Assembly (NCBI GenBank): GCA_900552795.1
Contig: USBB01000020.1
Location: 1-44,792, forward strand
DNA from: an uncultured Eubacterium sp.
GTDB taxonomy: Bacteria > Bacillota > Clostridia > Lachnospirales > Lachnospiraceae
Direction: 5' to 3'
DNA: 44,792 nt
The notes below the pieces were generated by a model. That model made no database searches. It saw only the letters and a list, made by a program, of their open reading frames with translations, and was not told the DNA's origin. Of this stretch, positions 34,320-42,958 are shown one piece after another; the first letter of the stretch is position 1, and the number at the start of each line of letters is the position of its first letter. Made by a program: the position numbers and the translations under genes.

Positions 34320-34360
34320 CTGAAAAAAGTCCCCCTTTAATCATAAAATTAAAATATTCA

Positions 34361-34395
34361 GGGTTTTAAAACACCCTAATTGTGATTTCAAGTAA
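34361..34395. repeat. Possible partial dispersed repeat, copy C
   Basis: On the minus strand, ATTAGGGTGTTTTAAAACCC resembles the palindromic arm of the copy at 1548-1566, sharing the 10-mer ATTAGGGTGT. The 31-base hairpin unit is missing. It lies in the leader of the 124-residue protein gene. Confidence 0.35.
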
Positions 34396-34419
34396 CTAAA
34401 ATATCCAGCCTATGCAATT

Positions 34420-34449
34420 AGTATACCCTTTACTTTAAGCAAAAGTCAA
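34420..34449 (-). promoter_or_regulatory. Promoter of the 124-residue leader-bearing protein
   Basis: Reading on the minus strand: TTGACT, 18 bp, TATACT. An AAAAGT/ACTTTT inverted repeat (34441-34460) overlaps the -35. The gene is thus expressed separately from the exporter operon, with a leader of about 95 bases. Confidence 0.6.
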
Positions 34450-34509
34450 TGTATACTTTTTACAAAAGACAAATTTCATATTTGTATATTTTTCCTATAA
34501 TATGTAAAA

Positions 34510-35310
34510 TCAGTTCCACCACTCTTTAGGTATATTTTCCCTGTCAATAAGACAGTTTATTTCATGTGATAAAACTTTCTTTGTAACTTCAAACAACTTA
34601 TTTGCATCACACAGTATACACTGTGCATCACCAAACATAACTCTCTTTGCAGCGCCTGTCTCAAAAAATGCCTCGCTCAATTTCTCGAAGCTCTCAGATA
34701 TATGCTCTGTATGTTTATTAAAATGTCTGTACATCAAAACCTCTTTTAAATTTCCATTCGGCATTTTAATCTTAAAGTGTGCGGGCTTCTGCGTAAATCT
34801 TTCTGGTACATCTAACACTTCCTCAACAGCATGAATAAACGTATTTTTCACATGATTTACACCTAAAAGCAAAATTTTTGCATTGACATTTCTTAATCTG
34901 TCCCAGCAGCCTCCAGGTGTACAAGGCGTATTACATTCTTCTTCTCCTAATATATATTCGCATGCAGGCATATTATATGAAACATTTCTTCCAAAAGCAG
35001 CTATACTGTGTGTCGGGTGAAGTGAACGCACAACGCCCGGCTTTTTAAGAAACACATTCGGAATTATTCCCACACATGCAGGCTCTTTATCAGGGTCAAA
35101 GACATCATGCTCTTCCCCCATCTGTGCCCATGTATGCGCAGGCGTCATAAACAACCCGTCACTTAAATATTCCATAAACGCATCAACTACAGTATCAGCC
35201 CCGCCATCTGTCTGTCCTATTGATTTCATTGAAGAATGTAGCATAAGCACATCAGTATTTTTAAGTCCCATTTTTTCCATATCATTTATAAAATCTTCTT
35301 TATAATACAT
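34510..35310 (-). CDS. AAC(3)-family N-acetyltransferase
   Basis: 266 residues of the Antibiotic_NAT family, which acetylates amino groups using acetyl-CoA. Visible family features are DVLMLHSSMKSIG near the N-terminus, MTPAHTW, RSLHPTHSIAAFGRN (the conserved HPxxS...A.G segment) and LLGVNHVKNTFIHAVEE. The ATG follows AGGAGATGCA. Many chromosomal members do not confer aminoglycoside resistance and their substrates are unknown. Whether it belongs with the neighbouring peptide locus is uncertain; it is on the same strand as the 124-residue gene but has about 190 bases and that gene's own promoter between them. Confidence 0.88.
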   Translation of the reverse strand: MYYKEDFINDMEKMGLKNTDVLMLHSSMKSIGQTDGGADTVVDAFMEYLSDGLFMTPAHTWAQMGEEHDVFDPDKEPACVGIIPNVFLKKPGVVRSLHPTHSIAAFGRNVSYNMPACEYILGEEECNTPCTPGGCWDRLRNVNAKILLLGVNHVKNTFIHAVEEVLDVPERFTQKPAHFKIKMPNGNLKEVLMYRHFNKHTEHISESFEKLSEAFFETGAAKRVMFGDAQCILCDANKLFEVTKKVLSHEINCLIDRENIPKEWWN

Positions 35311-35375
35311 TGCATCTCCTTATTGACATATAAATTTTGATTACACACCATAAAATCAGCGATTATACTGCAATT

Positions 35376-35396
35376 ATACATTATCTGACAATGTAT
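35376..35396. promoter_or_regulatory. Inverted repeat in the AAC(3)-carB intergenic region
   Basis: ATACATT-N7-AATGTAT, a perfect 7-bp inverted repeat about 65 bases upstream of the AAC(3)-family gene and 190 upstream of carB. It is operator-like. The rest of this 275-base AT-rich region shows only the carB promoter. Confidence 0.3.
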
Positions 35397-35528
35397 TTAC
35401 AACCTTATTATTAAATAACATTTAGACTGCACTGCACAAAGCTTACAGATATTTTATATTGATAATATCATTACATTATCCATAATTTACTTTTTTATAA
35501 AACTTTCTCGATTTATTTCAAAAATTCC

Positions 35529-35556
35529 TTGTGATTTTTAAGAAACTATATATAAT
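35529..35556 (+). promoter_or_regulatory. Promoter of carB
   Basis: TTGTGA, 16 bp, TATAAT, 29 bases before the start codon. The leader is short, so there is no room for a PyrR-type attenuator or riboswitch. Confidence 0.6.
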
Positions 35557-35585
35557 AATCTATAGAACAAAGGAGGATTATATTT

Positions 35586-38500
35586 ATGCCAAAAAGAACA
35601 GATATTAACAAAGTACTTATTATTGGTTCAGGCCCTATCATAATCGGACAGGCTTGTGAATTTGACTATTCAGGCACACAGGCTTGTAAAGCTCTCCGTA
35701 AGCTTGGTTACGAAATTGTGCTTGTCAATTCAAACCCAGCAACCATTATGACTGACCCGGAAACTGCTGACGTAACTTACATTGAACCTCTCAATGTAGA
35801 AAGACTTGAGCAAATTATTAAAAAAGAACGTCCAGACGCACTCCTTCCTAATCTTGGCGGACAGTCCGGACTTAATTTATGCTCTGAGTTAAACAAAGCA
35901 GGAATACTTGATAAATATAACGTAAAGGTTATAGGTGTTCAGGTAGATGCTATTGAGCGTGGTGAAGACCGTATCGAATTTAAAAAGACAATGGAAGAGC
36001 TCGGCATAGAAATGGCCCGAAGCGAAGTTGCTTACACAGTTGATGAAGCTCTCGCTATAGCTGATAAGCTCGGTTATCCTGTAGTACTTCGTCCTGCTTA
36101 CACAATGGGAGGCGCCGGCGGCGGTCTTGTTTATAATAAGGAAGAACTTGCCACTGTATGTGCAAGAGGTTTACAGGCCAGCCTTGTAGGTCAGGTTTTA
36201 GTTGAAGAATCTATCCTCGGATGGGAAGAACTTGAACTTGAAGTTGTCCGTGATGCAGAAGGCAACATGATTACAGTATGTTTCATTGAAAATATTGACC
36301 CTCTTGGCGTTCACACAGGTGATTCATTCTGTTCTGCTCCAATGCTTACCATTTCAGAGGAATGTCAGAAGCGTTTACAGGAACAGGCTTACAAAATCGT
36401 TGATTCAGTACAGGTTATCGGAGGTACTAACGTACAGTTCGCTCATGACCCTGTATCAGACCGTATTATAGTTATAGAAATCAACCCTCGTACTTCACGT
36501 TCCTCAGCTCTTGCTTCAAAAGCAACAGGATTCCCTATAGCATTGGTATCTGCAATGCTTGCAGCGGGACTTACACTTAAAGATATTCCTTGCGGAAAAT
36601 ACGGAACACTTGATAAATACGTTCCTGACGGAGATTACGTTGTTATTAAATTTGCACGCTGGGCATTTGAGAAATTCAAAGGCGTTGAAGACAAGCTCGG
36701 AACCCAGATGCGTGCAGTTGGCGAAGTTATGAGTATCGGTAAGACTTATAAGGAAGCCTTCCAAAAGGCTATCAGAAGTCTTGAAACAGGCCGCTATGGT
36801 CTTGGTCATGCAAAGAACTTCGACTCAATGTCTAAAGAGCAGTTGTTGAAACTTCTTGCAACTCCTTCAAGTGAACGTCATTTCCAGATGTACGAAGCCT
36901 TAAGAAAGGGTGCTACTATTGATGAAATTCACGAGATCACAAAGGTTAAAGCTTATTTCATAGAACAGATGAAAGAGCTTGTTGAGGAAGAAGAAGAAAT
37001 TCTTAAATCAAAAGGCCACATGGTTTCAGACGAACTCTTGATAAAAGCAAAGAAAGACGGTTTTTCTGATAAATATATAAGCCAGCTTCTTGAAATTTCA
37101 GAAGACGAGGTAAGAAATAAACGTATCAGCTTAGGTATGGAAGAAGCATGGGAGGGCGTTCACGTAAGCGGAACTTCTGACAGTGCTTACTACTACTCTA
37201 CTTACAATGGTACAGATAAGAACACAGTATCTGACGATAAGCCAAAGATTATGATTCTTGGCGGCGGTCCTAACCGTATCGGTCAGGGTATCGAATTTGA
37301 TTATTGCTGTGTACACGCTTCATTGGCTTTAAAGAAACTCGGATTTGAGACAATAATAGTTAACTGTAACCCTGAAACAGTTTCAACTGACTACGATACA
37401 TCAGATAAGCTGTATTTTGAACCGCTTACACTTGAAGATGTATTAAGCATTTATCATAAGGAAAAACCACTCGGTGTCATTGCACAGTTTGGTGGACAGA
37501 CTCCGCTTAACCTTGCAGCCGAGCTTGAGAAAAACGGTGTTAAAATTCTTGGTACTTCTCCAAGCGTTATCGACCTTGCCGAAGACCGCGATTTGTTCCG
37601 TGCTATGATGGAAAAGCTTGAAATTCCAATGCCTGAATCAGGTATGGCAACTACTGTAGAAGAAGCTATCGCTATAGCAGACAAAATCGGCTACCCTGTA
37701 ATGGTTCGTCCTTCATACGTTCTTGGCGGACGTGGTATGGAAGTTGTTTACGATGATGAAAGCATGACAAGTTATATGAAAGCTGCTGTCGGTGTTACAC
37801 CTGACAGACCTATCCTTATCGACCGTTTCCTTAACCACGCTACAGAGTGTGAAGCCGATGCGATAAGCGACGGTGTACATGCTTTTGTTCCTGCAGTAAT
37901 GGAACACATTGAGCTTGCAGGTGTTCATTCAGGTGATTCAGCATGTATAATTCCTTCAGTTCATATTTCTGAAGAAAATGTTAAGACAATTAAAGAATAT
38001 ACAAGAAAAATTGCAGAGGAAATGCATGTTAAGGGTCTTATGAATATGCAGTACGCAATCGAAAACGGTAAAGTTTTCGTTCTTGAGGCAAACCCAAGAG
38101 CGTCACGTACAGTACCTCTCGTTTCAAAGGTATGTAATATAAGAATGGTACCTATCGCTACAGATATAATAACTTCAGAGCTCACAGGAAGACCTTCTCC
38201 TATTCCTGCACTTAAGGAACAGTGCATTCCTAACTATGGCGTTAAGGAAGCAGTATTCCCATTCAACATGTTCCCTGAAGTTGACCCTGTATTAGGACCT
38301 GAAATGCGTTCTACAGGAGAAGTTTTAGGCTTATCTTCTTCATACGGCGAAGCATTCTACAAGGCTCAGGAAGCAACACAGTCAAAGCTTCCTCTTGAGG
38401 GTACGGTATTATTCTCTGTAAACAGAAAAGACAGAGCAGAACTTGCAGATGTTGCAAAGGTTTTCGCAGACAACGGATTTAAGATTGTTGCTACAGCAGG

Positions 38501-38810
38501 TAACTACGATGTATTGACAAAAGCCGGAATTCCTGCTACTAAGGTAAACAAACTTTCAGATGGTCGTCCTAATATACTCGATATGATTACAAACGGAGAT
38601 ATCCAGCTTATAATCAACTCACCGGTAGGAAAAGACAGTATTCACGACGACAGCTACCTGCGTAAGGCTGCTATAAAGGCAAAGGTTCCTTATATGACCA
38701 CTATTGCAGCAGCCAAGGCTACTGCTGACGGTATTAACTACATTAAGGCTCACGGTGATGGCCAGGTAAAATCATTACAGGAGCTTCACAGCGAAATTCA
38801 TGACAAATAA
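35586..38810 (+). CDS. carB: Carbamoyl-phosphate synthase large subunit
   Basis: Makes carbamoyl phosphate from bicarbonate, ammonia (from CarA) and two ATP, for arginine and pyrimidine synthesis. The 1074 residues show two homologous halves, each with an ATP-grasp domain (LIIGSGPIIIGQACEFDYSG near residue 11 and MILGGGPNRIGQGIEFDYC near 550). A helical oligomerisation region lies between them, and a C-terminal MGS-like allosteric domain runs from about 940. The ATG follows AAAGGAGGATTATATTT. carA is not adjacent: upstream is a divergent acetyltransferase and downstream a terminator, so carB is transcribed alone here. Confidence 0.97.
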   Translation: MPKRTDINKVLIIGSGPIIIGQACEFDYSGTQACKALRKLGYEIVLVNSNPATIMTDPETADVTYIEPLNVERLEQIIKKERPDALLPNLGGQSGLNLCSELNKAGILDKYNVKVIGVQVDAIERGEDRIEFKKTMEELGIEMARSEVAYTVDEALAIADKLGYPVVLRPAYTMGGAGGGLVYNKEELATVCARGLQASLVGQVLVEESILGWEELELEVVRDAEGNMITVCFIENIDPLGVHTGDSFCSAPMLTISEECQKRLQEQAYKIVDSVQVIGGTNVQFAHDPVSDRIIVIEINPRTSRSSALASKATGFPIALVSAMLAAGLTLKDIPCGKYGTLDKYVPDGDYVVIKFARWAFEKFKGVEDKLGTQMRAVGEVMSIGKTYKEAFQKAIRSLETGRYGLGHAKNFDSMSKEQLLKLLATPSSERHFQMYEALRKGATIDEIHEITKVKAYFIEQMKELVEEEEEILKSKGHMVSDELLIKAKKDGFSDKYISQLLEISEDEVRNKRISLGMEEAWEGVHVSGTSDSAYYYSTYNGTDKNTVSDDKPKIMILGGGPNRIGQGIEFDYCCVHASLALKKLGFETIIVNCNPETVSTDYDTSDKLYFEPLTLEDVLSIYHKEKPLGVIAQFGGQTPLNLAAELEKNGVKILGTSPSVIDLAEDRDLFRAMMEKLEIPMPESGMATTVEEAIAIADKIGYPVMVRPSYVLGGRGMEVVYDDESMTSYMKAAVGVTPDRPILIDRFLNHATECEADAISDGVHAFVPAVMEHIELAGVHSGDSACIIPSVHISEENVKTIKEYTRKIAEEMHVKGLMNMQYAIENGKVFVLEANPRASRTVPLVSKVCNIRMVPIATDIITSELTGRPSPIPALKEQCIPNYGVKEAVFPFNMFPEVDPVLGPEMRSTGEVLGLSSSYGEAFYKAQEATQSKLPLEGTVLFSVNRKDRAELADVAKVFADNGFKIVATAGNYDVLTKAGIPATKVNKLSDGRPNILDMITNGDIQLIINSPVGKDSIHDDSYLRKAAIKAKVPYMTTIAAAKATADGINYIKAHGDGQVKSLQELHSEIHDK

Positions 38811-38871
38811 GAGCATAAACTCGTAGTTTGTTTTACGACATAGGTTTCCAAAAGATTTTCCTGTGTCACAA

Positions 38872-38921
38872 AAAAATATATCCCACACCTTTTAAAATAA
38901 AATGGTGTGGGATATATTTTT
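38872..38921. terminator. Bidirectional terminator between carB and the MATE gene
   Basis: Perfect 18-bp stem: AAAAATATATCCCACACC (38872-38889) with its complement at 38904-38921, and a 14-base A/T loop. It has a T-run on each strand, suited to two convergent genes. Confidence 0.92.
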
Positions 38922-38958
38922 ATCACAAATTTATGCTTTCTCTATCCGGTTCTTACGC

Positions 38959-40338
38959 TTATCTTAAGTTCGCTTCGTTTTCATGAAGTCTGAACTGATT
39001 TGAATTTAACACTTTCTTATATATCTTAACAAAATATACCAGCTCGGCGGCAGCTGTTATGCTCCAGGAAAATACATATAGCAGATACAATGACGTAATA
39101 GTTCCGAAATATGCAAATACTGTATATATCCATATCACACGAAATACGCATGAACCCAATGTAACTATAACGGTAGGTACAAAACTCTTTCCAAGTCCTC
39201 TTGAAGCCGCTATTGTACAATCCATAAAGGCCGAAACAGCATAAGAAAATCCCATAATTACAATCCTTTGCATTCCGGCATCTATAACTGCAGGATCGCT
39301 TGTAAATATCGCCAAAAACTGTCTTCCGAACAATATCAGCAAAAGGCCCATAATTGCACCTGTTCCAAATGAATATGCCAAACATATAAAGTAACTTTTC
39401 TTGATACGTTCCCTGTTTCCTGCACCATAATTCTGCCCTATAAAGCATGCACAGGCCGAATAAAATGCAGCCATAACATCGTATATCAAAGCATCTGAAT
39501 TTGCTGCCGCAGAATTTCCGGCAACAAATGTAGCACTAAAACTGTTAACAGAGACCTGTACGAAAAGATTTGCAAGCTGGAATATTCCATTCTGTATGCC
39601 TGATGGTATGCCTATAGCAACTATAGCTTTTAATTTATCTTTACTGATTCTGAAATCTCTCCACTTCAGCGCATAATCTTCACCGCTTTTAAACAATGCT
39701 CTAATAACAAGAATTGCCGAAATATACTGTGATATTATACTGGCTATCGCAACACCGGCAACATCAAGCTTAAACACTACCACAAAGAGTATATTTAAGA
39801 CAATATTTATAACACCTGCAGCTGAAAGATATGCAAGCGGCCGCTTTGTGTCGCCGACTGCACTTAAAACAGCATTACCGAAGTTATAAAGTGCAAGCGC
39901 AGGCATACCCATAAAATATATTGACAAATATATGGTTGCCTTATATATAAATTCTTCCTTTGTCTTAAGTACTGTCAAAATCGGACCTGCAAAAATCACA
40001 CCTGCAAGCATAAGTAAAATTCCTATAGCTGCACAAACTAATGCCGATGTATGAACAGTCTCTTTAATATTTCTTTTATTTCTTGCTCCGACTGCATGGG
40101 CTACTAAAACATTAACACCACCCGTAACACCTATAAGTGCTGTTGTAAACATAGCCACGAGAATAGTTGTGGAACCTACCGCACCGAGTGATACCGGGCC
40201 CGCAAACTGTCCTACAACAGCTATGTCGGCCATGTTAAAAAATACCTGAAGCAAATTTGACAGCATCAAAGGCACGCTAAACCTGATTATCTGACTGCCA
40301 AGCTTTCCTTTTGTAAAATCTTTTTCAAACTTTTTCAT
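38959..40338 (-). CDS. MATE family efflux transporter
   Basis: 459 residues with about 12 membrane helices in two homologous halves. Conserved MATE features include IIRFSVPLMLSNLLQVFFNMAD, VGQFAGPVSLGAVGSTT, FMGMPALALYNFGNAVLSAVGD in the first half and AIGIPSGIQNGIFQLANLFVQ in the second. It exports drugs or metabolites using a Na+ or H+ gradient; the substrate is unknown. The ATG at 40338 gives the usual start MKKFEKDFTKG; the frame could begin at a TTG at 40362, but neither has a strong ribosome site. The chemoreceptor gene ends 58 bases upstream. Confidence 0.93.
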   Translation of the reverse strand: MKKFEKDFTKGKLGSQIIRFSVPLMLSNLLQVFFNMADIAVVGQFAGPVSLGAVGSTTILVAMFTTALIGVTGGVNVLVAHAVGARNKRNIKETVHTSALVCAAIGILLMLAGVIFAGPILTVLKTKEEFIYKATIYLSIYFMGMPALALYNFGNAVLSAVGDTKRPLAYLSAAGVINIVLNILFVVVFKLDVAGVAIASIISQYISAILVIRALFKSGEDYALKWRDFRISKDKLKAIVAIGIPSGIQNGIFQLANLFVQVSVNSFSATFVAGNSAAANSDALIYDVMAAFYSACACFIGQNYGAGNRERIKKSYFICLAYSFGTGAIMGLLLILFGRQFLAIFTSDPAVIDAGMQRIVIMGFSYAVSAFMDCTIAASRGLGKSFVPTVIVTLGSCVFRVIWIYTVFAYFGTITSLYLLYVFSWSITAAAELVYFVKIYKKVLNSNQFRLHENEANLR

Positions 40339-40396
40339 AATCCAATTTCTCACAGATGCCAAGTTTAAATCAGCATCTTATGTATCTTATATATAA

Positions 40397-42112
40397 TTAA
40401 ATTTTAAAATGAGACATAAGCTGAACCATTGTCTCAACCTGTGCTTTCTGCTGCTGACTGACAGCCGCAGTCTCCTCTGATGTTGCAGAATTATTATCTA
40501 CTATTGTTGATACCTCCGTTATTGCATCATTTATCTCATACATTTTATCGACGGAATCATTTAACATATTAACTATGTCTCCCATCTTTTTTGTACTTTG
40601 TTCAGTTCCTGTCATTACCTCGCTCATGGCACCAACAGTATCATCAGCCATACTTATGCCCTTATCCACTGCAGCTATTGTTGTCTCGATAAGTCCTGTT
40701 ATCATTCCGACTGACTTCGCTGACTCTTCTGCCAAATCTTTAACCTGCTCCGCAACAACTGCAAAACCCTTACCTGCCTCACCGGCTCTTGCTGCCTCTA
40801 TAGCAGCATTTAAAGATAAAAGATTAGTCTGAGAAGCTATATCCTCTATAGTACCGATTATAGAAACAATCTGCTCTGAACACTTGCTTATTTCACCTAT
40901 AGCAAGTTTCAATTCCTCTACCTTTGCATTGCCCTCTTTAAGCGAATTACTTGCATGAGCTGAAATTTTAACTAATTCCTGAGCTTCTTTTGCATTTTCC
41001 TCAATCTGATCTGATATATGTGAAACAGCAGCCACGAGATTTGATACCTGTGATGCCTGAGATGTACTTCCCTCTGCAAGGTCCTGTGCTGCACATGCCA
41101 TCTGCTCAGAACCGCCATCAATCTGTTCGGTCACACTTCTGAGAGTTTGGAAAGTCTCTTTCATTTTATCACTTATCTGAATAAGTGATGTTTTTATCTG
41201 TGTAAACTCACCTATATACTGACGGCTTATTTCAATGCGATAATCTCCTTCTCCCATCTGTGCTAACACATTTGCAACCTCTGCAATCATTTCCTGAAGA
41301 TTTGTTTTCATGAAATTTATTGACTTGACCATAGTTCCAACTTCAGTACCATCTTCTTTTATATCTATATCATGAGTAAAATCTCCTGATGCCACATATT
41401 TCATCTGTTCAGAAACCTTCTTTATAGGCTGTAAAAAATCTTTGTATGAAAACTTCAATGTCCTATATAACTGAACTGCAACGTAACCAAATGATATAAT
41501 AAAAATCAGTTGTGCAATATACATCTGAAGTTTAAGTCTTACATGCTCGGCTTTCAGCCTGTCCTGAACCTGCTCTTTAAGTTCTTCTATTTTCTTATTC
41601 GCTTCCGAGATTGTACTCTCATATCCATCACTGAATACAGCTTCCTGTGCAGATATTAAATCTCCTTTCTTAACGCTTTCCAGTGACTTCTTCTCAATTG
41701 ACAAAACACTGTCGGATATGGAAGAAATCTCTTCCAATGCAGACAGTTCATCTTCTGTCAAGTTAATTTTTCCAAGTTGATCCAAAGCTTTTTCCCTGTT
41801 CTTATCGTCATTTAACTCTTTCATATATGTATCGTAATACTGATTATCAGCCTTAACTGCATAAACCTTAGCTGAAGATGTAAGCGTATTTGAAGCAATT
41901 CTGTACTGGTTAATCGCATTATTAAATGTATTTTCATCGCGATATCCGAAAATTGTCAATGTATTGGCTCTAATAGATACAGTTAAAAGTAAAGCACCTA
42001 TAATAACAGCTGCTGCAGCCTGCTTTGTAAGCCTTTTAAGACGCGTCTCCTGACTTTTCACAACATTTTTTCCGCCATATGCTTTTTTATCATTCGCCTT
42101 TTCCTTTCCCAT
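40397..42112 (-). CDS. Methyl-accepting chemotaxis protein
   Basis: 571 residues. TM1 is about 32-48, an extracytoplasmic helical ligand domain (four-helix-bundle type) runs about 50-190, and TM2 is about 195-216 (AQLIFIISFGYVAVQLYR). A HAMP domain is followed by the signalling hairpin with tip IEDIASQTNLLSLNAAIEA and ARAGEAGKGFAVVAEQV. It relays ligand binding to CheA/CheW. No C-terminal NWETF-like CheR-docking peptide is seen. The ATG follows AGGAGGTAAAATTTT. A promoter with an operator-like palindrome lies upstream. Confidence 0.94.
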   Translation of the reverse strand: MGKEKANDKKAYGGKNVVKSQETRLKRLTKQAAAAVIIGALLLTVSIRANTLTIFGYRDENTFNNAINQYRIASNTLTSSAKVYAVKADNQYYDTYMKELNDDKNREKALDQLGKINLTEDELSALEEISSISDSVLSIEKKSLESVKKGDLISAQEAVFSDGYESTISEANKKIEELKEQVQDRLKAEHVRLKLQMYIAQLIFIISFGYVAVQLYRTLKFSYKDFLQPIKKVSEQMKYVASGDFTHDIDIKEDGTEVGTMVKSINFMKTNLQEMIAEVANVLAQMGEGDYRIEISRQYIGEFTQIKTSLIQISDKMKETFQTLRSVTEQIDGGSEQMACAAQDLAEGSTSQASQVSNLVAAVSHISDQIEENAKEAQELVKISAHASNSLKEGNAKVEELKLAIGEISKCSEQIVSIIGTIEDIASQTNLLSLNAAIEAARAGEAGKGFAVVAEQVKDLAEESAKSVGMITGLIETTIAAVDKGISMADDTVGAMSEVMTGTEQSTKKMGDIVNMLNDSVDKMYEINDAITEVSTIVDNNSATSEETAAVSQQQKAQVETMVQLMSHFKI

Positions 42113-42173
42113 AAAATTTTACCTCCTGGATATTATTAATTACATCCCTCTCACAATTACTATTATGTTAATA

Positions 42174-42202
42174 ATTATAGTACTATGGTACTATTGTTTC
42201 AA
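42174..42202 (-). promoter_or_regulatory. Promoter of the first chemoreceptor with embedded palindrome
   Basis: Reading on the minus strand: TTGAAA, 17 bp, TATAAT. The inverted repeat ATAGTAC-TATG-GTACTAT (42177-42194) fills the spacer and touches the -10, a typical repressor position. Confidence 0.6.
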
Positions 42203-42225
42203 CTATATTATTAATAATCTATTTA

Positions 42226-42277
42226 AAAACGGAGCCTCTCATTAATTAAAATATCTTAAATGAGACTGCTCCGTTTT
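42226..42277 (-). terminator. Terminator of the CotF-like operon
   Basis: AAAACGGAGC (42226-42235) pairs with GCTCCGTTTT (42268-42277), plus an inner TCTCATT (42237-42243) / AATGAGA (42259-42265). On the minus strand it ends in GCTCCGTTTTT. It lies 20 bases after the CotF-like stop. Confidence 0.85.
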
Positions 42278-42296
42278 GTTTGATTTTATTTATTTT

Positions 42297-42569
42297 TTAT
42301 ATTGTTGACTTTACGCACTGAGAATATTGCTGTTTTACCTGCTCCACCTTATTTTCTTCAGCTTCAGGTGTAGGATAATAACCTTTTGCATGCATAGTTT
42401 TAAACACATCCTGAGCAATATCATGCTCCTCTTTCAATATATGCATCATAGTCTGTCTTACATCCTCATGCACACACTCATTTGCATAAGTATTAAAATT
42501 TCCTGTACTTGCTTTCTGTGCCGCAAGTGCATCTCCCAATATTTCTTTTTCTGTATAAATTCCTGCCAT
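42297..42569 (-). CDS. CotF-family (spore coat-like) protein
   Basis: 90 residues and mostly helical: YTEKEILGDALAAQKASTG, then VRQTMMHILKEEHDIAQDVFKTMHAKGYYPT, which is the Coat_F family pattern with a ferritin-like helix pair. In Bacillus CotF is a spore coat protein; in many Clostridia such proteins are widespread and their role is unproven. The ATG follows AAGGGGGTGCAGTT. It is the second gene of a two-gene unit with the small helical protein upstream. Confidence 0.82.
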   Translation of the reverse strand: MAGIYTEKEILGDALAAQKASTGNFNTYANECVHEDVRQTMMHILKEEHDIAQDVFKTMHAKGYYPTPEAEENKVEQVKQQYSQCVKSTI

Positions 42570-42581
42570 AACTGCACCCCC

Positions 42582-42767
42582 TTATGATAACTTTGAATAA
42601 AGCTGGTTAAAATGCTTCTGATGTCTTTCCGAAATATCTGTCATCTCTTTTTTTAACTCAGTTGTTTCAGCATGTTCTGCAAGCATTTTAAACTTCTTCA
42701 CAAGCAATTCCTCTTCTGATAATAAATCCTTTATTGAAGATAATTCCTTTTCAGATAACTGCGTCAT
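42582..42767 (-). CDS. Small helical protein paired with CotF-like protein
   Basis: 61 residues, nearly all helix-forming and charged (LSEKELSSIKDLLSEEELLV, then EMTDISERHQKHFNQLYSKL). There is no signal or membrane segment. The ATG at 42767 was chosen because GGGAGGAATATGTG precedes it; an upstream ATG at 42842 has no ribosome site. It ends 12 bases before the CotF-like start, so they are co-expressed. Such short partners commonly precede CotF-like genes in Clostridia; a coat or stress-related complex is a guess. Confidence 0.75.
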   Translation of the reverse strand: MTQLSEKELSSIKDLLSEEELLVKKFKMLAEHAETTELKKEMTDISERHQKHFNQLYSKLS

Positions 42768-42857
42768 CACATATTCCTCCCATTCATTAGTTATTGTCCT
42801 TTTATATGACAATACATTTTTATTGTTGTCCATTTCAAACAATTTTATTCAAAATTA

Positions 42858-42878
42858 TTTATACCATAATGGTATAAA
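42858..42878. promoter_or_regulatory. Operator-like palindrome between the CotF unit and second chemoreceptor
   Basis: TTTATACC-ATAAT-GGTATAAA, a perfect 8-bp inverted repeat just upstream of the chemoreceptor promoter and of the divergent CotF-like unit. Confidence 0.45.
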
Positions 42879-42893
42879 TATTACCCACCTATA

Positions 42894-42922
42894 TTGCTAT
42901 ATATAAGCGCTTAGGGTATAAT
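42894..42922 (+). promoter_or_regulatory. Promoter of the second chemoreceptor
   Basis: TTGCTA, 17 bp, TATAAT on the plus strand, 36 bases before the start codon. Confidence 0.6.
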
Positions 42923-42958
42923 AATATTAGTTATTATAGTATAGACAGGAGGCTAATG

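Noticed and set aside
34510..35310. Acquired aminoglycoside resistance gene
   Set aside because: The family match is clear but there is no integron, IS or composition shift, and chromosomal members of this family often have other substrates.
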